Below are positions 5,461 through 10,667 of a stretch of DNA of 15,294 nt, in pieces (the first letter of the stretch is position 1; every line of letters starts with the position of its first letter). The stretch is taken from NCBI GenBank assembly GCA_035763085.1, contig DASUBV010000051.1:1-15294 (forward strand), written 5' to 3'. The position numbers were made by a program, and so were the translations under genes. The notes beneath the pieces are model-generated. The model did no database searches and was not told where the DNA came from. It saw nothing but the letters and a program-made list of their open reading frames with translations. This DNA comes from DASUBV01 sp035763085. Lineage in GTDB: Bacteria; Actinomycetota; Actinomycetes; Streptosporangiales; Streptosporangiaceae.

Positions 5461-6369
5461 GTGCTACGGCTGTATGACTCCCGGCAGCGGGAAGTGATCC
5501 TGGTCCAGCCGGCCCGCCGGGGCCAGCTGAGCCTGCACACGCGCGGCCCGGGCCCGTCCCGGCCCGCTCACCTGGGCGACCTGCGCGCGGTGCTGCTCGC
5601 CGACCTGATCCGGCGCACCGCTGAGCGGCGCCAGATGGCGGTCCAGGCCAGCCTCGGCAGCAGCGACGCCGGGGCGGCAGACGGCGGCGCGGACCACGAG
5701 GAACACAGGGACCACGAGGAACACGAGCGTGCCTTCCACGCCGATTGCGCCGCGCTGGGTGCCCGGCCGCCCGAGTTCACGTCCCGGAGCGCTCTCGGGG
5801 ACATCGTTGACATCGAGGTCAGCCAGGCAGATCAGGCCGGCCAGGCGGACCAGGCGAGGCAGGCAGGCCAGGCGGGCCAGCGCCCGGTTGCCCGGCACCG
5901 GGCCGTGGGCGGGCCGGTGCTGTTCGAGGGCAGCGACCCGGGCGGCCCGGATGCAACCGCGACCCTGGGCGAGCTGACCCGGCGCGGGCTGGACCCGCTG
6001 GCCCTGCGCCTGGCGTTCCTGGAGCGCCGCTACCGGGATCCGCTCGACCTGACCTGGCCCGCGCTGACCCGGGCCGATGGCGCGCTGCGGCGGTGGCGTG
6101 CCCGGGTCGCCGAGTGGGCCACCCACCCGAGTCGCCCGCTGTCGGCCGAGCACACGGCGCAGGTCACCGGCGCGTTCGAGGATGACCTGGATACCCCGGC
6201 CGCGCTGGCGGCGCTGCGGGCGCTGGAGGACGATGCCGCGATCCCGCCGGGCGCCAAGTTCGAGACCTTCGCCCATGTCGACCAGCTGCTCGGGCTGGAC
6301 CTGGCCAGCGAGATCGGCAAGGCCCCGGCTCCGGCCCGGGCCCCGGCCGCTCCCCCGCGCCCGGCCTGA
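5461..6369 (+). CDS. Truncated, probably non-catalytic cysteinyl-tRNA synthetase-like protein
   Basis: The 302 residues align by eye with cysteinyl-tRNA synthetase (CysRS) at both ends only. MLRLYDSRQREV matches the CysRS N-terminus, but Arg28 sits where CysRS has its zinc Cys28, and the HIGH box is AHLGDLR (36-42) with Asp for the last His. The TDIDDK region is replaced by a His/Glu-rich repeat (78-89). ERAFHADCAALGARPP (89-104) resembles the next CysRS segment. The rest of the core, including KMSKS, is missing and replaced by a Gln/Ala linker (121-141). From about 168, GLDPLALRLAFLERRYRDPL and FEDDLDTPAALAALRAL match the helical C-terminal part. Tail 288-302 is Ala/Pro rich. Cysteine activation is therefore unlikely; regulatory or tRNA/protein binding is speculation. 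The frame is intact throughout, arguing for a maintained protein. MshC is excluded because it needs the same catalytic motifs. Confidence 0.72.
   Translation: MLRLYDSRQREVILVQPARRGQLSLHTRGPGPSRPAHLGDLRAVLLADLIRRTAERRQMAVQASLGSSDAGAADGGADHEEHRDHEEHERAFHADCAALGARPPEFTSRSALGDIVDIEVSQADQAGQADQARQAGQAGQRPVARHRAVGGPVLFEGSDPGGPDATATLGELTRRGLDPLALRLAFLERRYRDPLDLTWPALTRADGALRRWRARVAEWATHPSRPLSAEHTAQVTGAFEDDLDTPAALAALRALEDDAAIPPGAKFETFAHVDQLLGLDLASEIGKAPAPARAPAAPPRPA
5691..5724 (+). repeat. In-frame tandem repeat encoding DHEEHR/DHEEHE
   Basis: The 16-base unit GGACCACGAGGAACAC occurs exactly at 5691-5706 and 5709-5724, a period of 18 bases or six codons. It encodes a His/Glu-rich stretch (residues 78-89) placed where CysRS would have its TDIDDK region. 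Confidence 0.8.
5821..5880 (+). repeat. Degenerate CCAGGC repeat encoding a Gln/Ala/Gly linker
   Basis: About 60 bases made of variations on CCAGGCGGA and CCAGGCAGG encode the low-complexity linker at residues 121-140 of the CysRS-like protein. It sits where the catalytic core of a full-length synthetase would be. Confidence 0.65.
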
Positions 6370-6373
6370 CGCG

Positions 6374-6408
6374 CCCGCCTGCCCCCCGGCAGCAGGCAGG
6401 CAGCGGGC
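6374..6408 (+). terminator. Possible stem-loop terminator after the CysRS-like gene
   Basis: Five bases after the stop codon, GCCTGCC (6377-6383) can pair with GGCAGGC (6395-6401), and flanking CCCG/CGGG may extend the stem. There is no T-run, as is common in actinomycetes, so termination is inferred only. Confidence 0.35.
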
Positions 6409-6461
6409 CCGCGGCAGCGCCGGAGCGTGTCCGTCAGGCGCCCGTCTGTACTCACGTCGGT

Positions 6462-6505
6462 TTACGCAATAAATCGCTTCTCGTCGCGCTGATTACGCAA
6501 CAGAT
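6462..6505. promoter_or_regulatory. Operator-like direct repeat TTACGCAAYARAT upstream of ddaH-like/rocD
   Basis: TTACGCAATAAAT (6462-6474) and TTACGCAACAGAT (6493-6505) match at 11 of 13 positions and are 31 bp apart, about three helical turns, so a protein could bind both on one DNA face. They lie in an AT-richer island upstream of an arginine/ornithine catabolic operon. An overlapping ACAG-N5-CTGT (6500-6512) and the palindrome ATGCGCAT (6514-6521) add symmetry. An Lrp/AsnC-type regulator would be typical for such operons, but the factor is not encoded in this window. Confidence 0.5.
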
Positions 6506-6554
6506 CACCTGTAATGCGCATGATGCACCGGAGCTCACCGCCGTTGCGCGCTCC

Positions 6555-6560
6555 TAATCT
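6555..6560 (+). promoter_or_regulatory. Putative -10 box (TAATCT) for the ddaH-like/rocD operon
   Basis: TAATCT fits TANNNT. Transcription would start near 6567, giving an untranslated leader of roughly 75-80 nt that includes a direct repeat. No clear -35 box is present, consistent with activator dependence on the upstream repeats. Confidence 0.35.
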
Positions 6561-6585
6561 TGACTCACCGAGATCAACAGGCACC

Positions 6586-6630
6586 GATCATCAGCCCCAC
6601 CGGGCCAGAGATCATCAGCCCTACCAGGCC
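6586..6630 (+). repeat. Direct repeat in the ddaH-like 5' leader, 24-bp period
   Basis: Two 21-base copies starting GATCATCAGCCC lie at 6586-6606 and 6610-6630 and match at 19 of 21 positions. The second ends just before the ribosome binding site. Their position suggests a leader-RNA or operator role, unproven. Confidence 0.75.
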
Positions 6631-6644
6631 CAGAAGGGAGCCGG

Positions 6645-7472
6645 ATGGCCCGAATGAGCGCCGTGCGCCGGGAATCCACGCACGCCAGGACCTACCTCAT
6701 GTGCGCGCCCGAGTACTTCGCGGTTGAGTACGCGATCAACCCGTGGATGAAGCCGGGCGAGCCGGTCGACCGGGACCTGGCCATGCGGCAGTGGCAGCAG
6801 CTGCGCGCCGCCTTCGAGAGCCTGGGCCACACGGTGCACACCATCGCCCCGATCTCCGGCCTGCCCGACATGGTCTTCGCCGCCAACGGCGCGTCCGTGA
6901 TCGGCGGCAAGGCGCTGGCTGCCCAGTTCCGCTACCCGCAGCGGGCGGCCGAGGCGGCTGCCTACGCCGGCTGGCTGACCGCCCACGGCTACCCTGAGGT
7001 GCGCGAGCCGGTCGTGGTCAACGAGGGCGAGGGTGACCTGGTCTACGCCGGCCGGGCGATCCTGGCCGGGCACGGGTTCCGGACCGACCCGGCCGTGAGC
7101 CAGGAGCTGGCCGAGCTGTTCGGCCTGCCGGTGATCTCGCTGAAGCTGATCGACCCGCGGTTCTACCACCTGGACACCGCGCTGGTCGTGCTCGACGCCG
7201 ACACCGCTGCCTACTACCCGGCGGCCTTCGACGACGCCAGCCGGGCCGCGCTGGCTTCGCATTTCAGCGAGCTGATCGAGGCTAAGGACGAGGACGCCGA
7301 GGTGCTGGGGCTGAACGCGATCAGCGATGGCCGGCACGTGGTCATGCCGGTGCAGGCGGACGGCCTGCGCACGCAGCTGGCCGCGGCGGGCTTCGTGCCG
7401 GTGACGGTGGACCTGTCCGAGCTGCTGAAAGGCGGCGGGGGACCCAAGTGCTGCACCCTGGAACTGAGGTAA
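6645..7472 (+). CDS. Dimethylargininase/arginine dihydrolase-like amidinotransferase-fold hydrolase
   Basis: The 275-residue protein belongs to the guanidine-modifying enzyme superfamily (DDAH, arginine deiminase and arginine dihydrolase relatives). Family motifs in order are NPWMKPGEPVD (32-42), GLPDMVFAANGA (72-83), NEGEGDLVYAG (126-136), FYHLDTALVVL (173-183) and a terminal GGGGPKCCTLELR. The expected catalytic residues are visible: Asn81, Glu129/Asp131, His175 and the C-terminal Cys269 (or Cys270). DDAH releases citrulline from methylated arginines, whereas the ArgZ/AgrE dihydrolase module yields ornithine. With rocD 26 nt downstream, an ornithine-forming role is attractive, but sequence alone does not settle it. 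AAGGGAG ends 4 nt before ATG 6645; the next ATG at 6654 is too far from it. The mycobacterial counterpart is the Rv2323c type. Confidence 0.82.
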   Translation: MARMSAVRRESTHARTYLMCAPEYFAVEYAINPWMKPGEPVDRDLAMRQWQQLRAAFESLGHTVHTIAPISGLPDMVFAANGASVIGGKALAAQFRYPQRAAEAAAYAGWLTAHGYPEVREPVVVNEGEGDLVYAGRAILAGHGFRTDPAVSQELAELFGLPVISLKLIDPRFYHLDTALVVLDADTAAYYPAAFDDASRAALASHFSELIEAKDEDAEVLGLNAISDGRHVVMPVQADGLRTQLAAAGFVPVTVDLSELLKGGGGPKCCTLELR

Positions 7473-7498
7473 TGCGAGCAGAGGCCGAGGAGGACATC

Positions 7499-8698
7499 AT
7501 GACCGATCTCACTGCGGAGCAGCTGCGCGCCCAGGCCGCGGCGCACAGCGCGCACAACTACCACCCGCTGCCGGTCGTGATCGCCGAGGCCGAGGGCGCC
7601 TGGGTGACCGACGTCGGCGGCCGCCGCTACCTGGACATGCTGGCCGCCTACTCGGCCATCAACTTCGGGCACCGCCACCCCCGCCTGGTGGCCGCCGCGC
7701 AGCGCCAGCTGGAGCGGGTCACGCTGGTCAGCCGGGCCTTCGACCACGACCAGTTCGGCCCGTTCTGCGCCGAGCTGGCCGCGCTGGCCGGCCTGGACAT
7801 GGTGCTGCCCATGAACACCGGCGCCGAGGCCGTCGAGACCGCGATCAAGACGGCCCGCAAGTGGGGCTATGAGGTCAAGGGCGTGCCCGACGGCGAGGCC
7901 GTCATCATCGTGTTCGACGGCAACTTCCACGGCCGCACCACGACGATCATCAGCTTCTCCACCGACCCGGACGCCCGCGGCTCCTACGGGCCGTACACGC
8001 CGGGCTTCCGGATCGTCCCCTACGGCGACCTGGAGGCCCTGCGCGCCGCCATGGACCCCAACGTCGTGGGCGTGCTGGTCGAGCCCATCCAGGGCGAGGC
8101 CGGCGTCATCGTGCCGCCGCCCGGCTTCCTGGCCGGCGTGCGCGAGGCGTGCACGCAGGCCGGGGCGCTGATGATCGCCGACGAGATCCAGTCCGGGCTC
8201 GGCCGCACCGGGACCACCTTCGCCTGTGACCACGACGACGTGGTGCCCGACATGTACGTGCTGGGCAAGGCGCTGGGCGGCGGCATCGTGCCGATCTCGG
8301 CCGTGGTCGCCAGCAGCGAGGTCCTCGGCGTATTCAAGCCGGGCCAGCACGGGTCGACGTTCGGCGGCAACCCGCTGGCCTGCGCCGTGGCCCGCGAGGT
8401 CATCGCCATCCTGAACACTGGCGAGTTCCAGGAGCGGTCGGCCAAGCTGGGCACGCACATGCTGGACCGGCTGGCCGCCCTCCCGGCGAGCGCCGTCCGC
8501 GAGGTCCGCGGCCGCGGCCTGTGGGCCGGCATCGAGTTCGCCGGCCTGTCCGGGCGCGACGCGTGCGAGCGGCTGGCGGACCGCGGCGTGCTGGCCAAGG
8601 ACACGCACGGCACCACCATCCGGCTGGCACCGCCGCTGATGATCAGCGAGCACGACCTGGACTGGGCGCTGGACCAGGTCGAGGACATCTCGCGCTAG
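7499..8698 (+). CDS. rocD: Ornithine delta-aminotransferase
   Basis: The 399-residue PLP enzyme converts ornithine and 2-oxoglutarate to glutamate-5-semialdehyde and glutamate, linking arginine breakdown to proline and glutamate. SAHNYHPLPVV (17-27) is the typical ornithine aminotransferase N-terminus. It is followed by AAYSAINFGHRHP (49-61), PMNTGAEAVETAIKTARKWGY (104-124), VEPIQGEAG (194-202), the ring-binding ADEIQSGLGRTG (227-238) and YVLGKALGGG (253-262), in which Lys257 forms the Schiff base. GSTFGGNPLACAVA (285-298) is also intact. The ATG at 7499 is chosen because GAGGAGG ends 5 nt before it; in-frame starts at 7448 and 7472 lack this and would add an unconserved leader. The gap to the upstream gene is 26 nt, so the two form one operon. 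The end is convergent with the flavin reductase gene. Confidence 0.93.
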   Translation: MTDLTAEQLRAQAAAHSAHNYHPLPVVIAEAEGAWVTDVGGRRYLDMLAAYSAINFGHRHPRLVAAAQRQLERVTLVSRAFDHDQFGPFCAELAALAGLDMVLPMNTGAEAVETAIKTARKWGYEVKGVPDGEAVIIVFDGNFHGRTTTIISFSTDPDARGSYGPYTPGFRIVPYGDLEALRAAMDPNVVGVLVEPIQGEAGVIVPPPGFLAGVREACTQAGALMIADEIQSGLGRTGTTFACDHDDVVPDMYVLGKALGGGIVPISAVVASSEVLGVFKPGQHGSTFGGNPLACAVAREVIAILNTGEFQERSAKLGTHMLDRLAALPASAVREVRGRGLWAGIEFAGLSGRDACERLADRGVLAKDTHGTTIRLAPPLMISEHDLDWALDQVEDISR

Positions 8699-8741
8699 CG
8701 CGGCTGCCCGCGGCGGCCGCCCGGCCCGCTAGCCCGGACCG

Positions 8742-9275
8742 CTAGCCCGGCTCGCCGGGCGGCTGCTCCGGGGCCAGGCTCCGGTACCGCCCCGCGTGGT
8801 GGATCAGCGGCCCGCGGCCGCCGGCGTTCTCGCCGACCGCCACGACCAGGCCCACGATGATGCTGTGGTCACCGCCGTCATGCACGGCGGTGGTCCGGCA
8901 CTCCATCCAGGCCAGCGCGTCATCCAGGACCGGCGCGCCGGTCTGCGGGCCGGCGTGGTGGTCGATCCCGTCGAGCTGGCCGTCTAGCGGGCGGCCCCGG
9001 GTGGCCAGCCAGCGCGCCGTCTTCTCGGCGTCCTCGCCGAGTACCGAGAGCGACCAGAACCCGGCCGCCAGCACCGTGTCGTGGAAGCGCGCGATCTTCT
9101 CCGCGCACAGCAGCACCAGCAGCGGGTCCAGGGACACGGCCGTGAACGCGCTGACGGTCATGGCGTGGTCGATGCCGTGCAGGCTGGTGCCCGCGATCAG
9201 GATGCCGGTGGGCAGCTGCCCGGCCGCCCGGCGGAACGCCGCCGGGTCGGCGCCCGGCGCCTGGCCGGCGGTCAT
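8742..9275 (-). CDS. Flavin reductase family (FMN-binding) protein
   Basis: The 177-residue single-domain protein belongs to the flavin reductase-like family, which supplies reduced FMN/FAD to partner oxygenases or reduces flavin with NAD(P)H. AFRRAAGQLPTGILIAG (13-29) and MTVSAFTAVSLDPLLVLLC (39-57) form the FMN-binding strand region. FWSLSVLGEDAEKTARWLA (73-91) and the late GGDHSIIVGLVVAV (134-147) with its conserved GDH are family hallmarks. The ATG at 9275 overlaps the TGA of the upstream membrane-protein gene as ATGA, so translation is probably coupled; a longer open frame to 9356 lies inside that gene and is rejected. No oxygenase partner is present in the window, and its substrate is unknown. 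It is the third gene of the mshB operon. Confidence 0.87.
   Translation of the reverse strand: MTAGQAPGADPAAFRRAAGQLPTGILIAGTSLHGIDHAMTVSAFTAVSLDPLLVLLCAEKIARFHDTVLAAGFWSLSVLGEDAEKTARWLATRGRPLDGQLDGIDHHAGPQTGAPVLDDALAWMECRTTAVHDGGDHSIIVGLVVAVGENAGGRGPLIHHAGRYRSLAPEQPPGEPG
8745..8760. terminator. Possible hairpin between convergent rocD and flavin reductase genes
   Basis: GCCCGG (8745-8750), loop CTCG and CCGGGC (8755-8760) form a perfect 6-bp stem. It lies in the last codons of the flavin reductase gene and 46 bp after the rocD stop. It could end rocD transcripts, but there is no T-run and GC-rich hairpins are common here. Confidence 0.3.
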
Positions 9276-9721
9276 CGGCGTCCCGCCCGCGAGAAGCCCA
9301 GATACGACACCAGGCACCCGGCGGCGGCGCACCCGGCACCGCCGAACAGGAACCACTTGCCTGCCGTCGTATTCGTGATCACGACGCTTCCTCCCTGAGT
9401 TGCGGTCGCCAGGATGAACGCTGTGGCAAACCAGCCCACGCCGGGCATAAGCCCGCCGGCCGCCGCGCGCATTCCCCAGGCCCCGAGAACGCAGGTCGCG
9501 AAGATGGCCAGGGCGAAGATGATGGCCAGCAGCGGGGCCGGCCCGCGGCTGTACTGGAAGCTCCCGATCAGCGCCTGCAGCAGGCCGAGCAGGAACAGCG
9601 TCAGGTAGGCCGCGATGGTGACGGGCCGGCCGGAACCGCCGGGCCCGCCGGCCCGCCGGTCTCGCGGGCTGCGGGCGCCCGGCGCGCGCCGTTCCGGTGG
9701 CTGTCCTGGCTCGCTGGTCAC
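9272..9721 (-). CDS. DUF6113-like four-helix membrane protein
   Basis: The 149-residue protein has a Pro/Arg/Gly-rich cytoplasmic-type N-terminus (1-33) and four hydrophobic segments at about 34-54, 62-82, 92-108 and 121-141. This size, topology and position directly after mshB match the uncharacterised DUF6113 family of actinomycetes; the assignment is from memory of gene context rather than a search. Its function is unknown. The GTG at 9721 lies 9 nt after the mshB stop with no Shine-Dalgarno sequence, suggesting reinitiation or coupling. Its TGA overlaps the ATG of the flavin reductase gene. It may help a membrane-linked step of thiol or flavin redox metabolism, but this is only context. 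Confidence 0.68.
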   Translation of the reverse strand: MTSEPGQPPERRAPGARSPRDRRAGGPGGSGRPVTIAAYLTLFLLGLLQALIGSFQYSRGPAPLLAIIFALAIFATCVLGAWGMRAAAGGLMPGVGWFATAFILATATQGGSVVITNTTAGKWFLFGGAGCAAAGCLVSYLGFSRAGRR

Positions 9722-9730
9722 GGAGGCAGG

Positions 9731-10585
9731 CTAGCCAATCCCGGCGAACAGGTCGGACTCCCGTGCCGGCCCGCTCGCGCCCGGCCCGGCCAGCAGCGTG
9801 AAGTACTCGCTGTCCAGCACCCGCTGGCCGATGTTGTCCGACAGCGCGAAATACGGGGCGGCCACCGTGATCTGCGTCGCGTGCGCGGCCATGGCGGCCA
9901 GCTTGGCGGCCAGCCAGGTGGTCGCCGCCACTTCCGTGGTCACCAGCTCGTCAGCCACGCCGAACGGAAGATCTTCCAGCGAGGCGGCCCGGGCGAAGCC
10001 AGTGTGCTCCGGGGCGCCGGCGGGCCAGGCCATCGCCGCGGCCAGCCGGGATCTCGGCATGGCGGTCGCGTAGAGCTTGGCGACCAGGCCGCCGGCCTGC
10101 TCGTACGCCCGGCGGGCCACCCGGTGGGCCTGAATGTGATCGGGATGCCCGTAGTAACCCCGCTCGTCATAGGTGACGATCACCTGCGGGCGCACCTCGC
10201 GGATGACCTTCAGCAGCTCATCCGCCGCCTCGTCCACGTCTGCCTGCCAGAAGCTGCCCGGCCAGTGGTTGGCTGCCAGGCCCATCATCCCCGAGTCGCG
10301 CCACCGGCCGGTGCCGCCCAGGAAGCGGAAGTCGGCCACGCCCAGCGCCCGGCACGCCGCGGCCAGCTCGCCCACCCGGTACTCCCCCAGGCCGCCGTGC
10401 TCCGCCCAGGCCAGGTGCCGCAGCTGCGCCGGGATGACCTCGCCAAGCTCGCCCAGCGTGCAGGTGACCAGCGTGACCCGCGCGCCCTGCGCCGCGTACC
10501 GGGCCATGATGGCGCCGGTCTCGATGGACTCGTCGTCGGGATGAGCGTGCACGAGCAGCAGGCTCTGGTCACGGGCCGCGATCAT
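9731..10585 (-). CDS. mshB: N-acetyl-glucosaminyl-inositol deacetylase MshB (mycothiol biosynthesis)
   Basis: The 284-residue zinc enzyme deacetylates GlcNAc-inositol to GlcN-inositol, the acceptor that MshC joins to cysteine to build mycothiol. It shows the PIG-L/LmbE fold. AHPDDES near the N-terminus gives His15 and Asp18 as zinc ligands and Asp17 as general base. LGELGEVIPAQL (44-55) and YDERGYYGHPDHIQAH (139-154) follow, with His150 as the third zinc ligand and His147 in the active site. DEVVTTEV-type and HATQI (235-239) segments are typical of MshB. The ATG at 10585 gives the canonical start; the frame continues upstream only through sequence antisense to the peptidase gene. TAGGCT lies 7 nt before the ATG with no ribosome binding site. 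It heads a three-gene operon. Confidence 0.92.
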   Translation of the reverse strand: MIAARDQSLLLVHAHPDDESIETGAIMARYAAQGARVTLVTCTLGELGEVIPAQLRHLAWAEHGGLGEYRVGELAAACRALGVADFRFLGGTGRWRDSGMMGLAANHWPGSFWQADVDEAADELLKVIREVRPQVIVTYDERGYYGHPDHIQAHRVARRAYEQAGGLVAKLYATAMPRSRLAAAMAWPAGAPEHTGFARAASLEDLPFGVADELVTTEVAATTWLAAKLAAMAAHATQITVAAPYFALSDNIGQRVLDSEYFTLLAGPGASGPARESDLFAGIG

Positions 10586-10592
10586 GAGCGTG

Positions 10593-10598
10593 AGCCTA
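10593..10598 (-). promoter_or_regulatory. Putative -10 box (TAGGCT) for mshB
   Basis: On the minus strand TAGGCT is followed by 7 nt and the mshB ATG at 10585, with no Shine-Dalgarno sequence. It is the same hexamer as at dapD, and no -35 box is clear. Confidence 0.45.
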
Positions 10599-10654
10599 AC
10601 GAGGCGGGCTGAGCAGGCGGGAGATGCGGGGTGCCGCCGGCCAGCGGGTGCTGG

Positions 10655-10660
10655 CAGGAT
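10655..10660 (+). promoter_or_regulatory. Weak putative -10 box (CAGGAT) for the S9 peptidase gene
   Basis: CAGGAT lies exactly 7 nt before the ATG at 10668. It departs from TANNNT at the first base, but the spacing matches the other leaderless-type starts. There is no better ribosome binding site. Confidence 0.3.
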
Positions 10661-10667
10661 CTTGCCC

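Noticed and set aside
5461..6369. Functional MshC or CysRS, or a frameshifted synthetase
   Set aside because: Zinc Cys, HIGH and KMSKS are absent, and I could not see the missing core in other frames; the matching ends are in one frame.
6555..6588. Classical promoter with TTGACT (6560-6565) as -35
   Set aside because: No acceptable -10 box lies 16-18 nt downstream; TAATCT just upstream is a better -10.
7214..8653. 479-codon minus-strand open frame opposite rocD
   Set aside because: It is a GC-rich shadow frame antisense to rocD, with Gly/Asp/Val-rich composition and no recognisable motifs.
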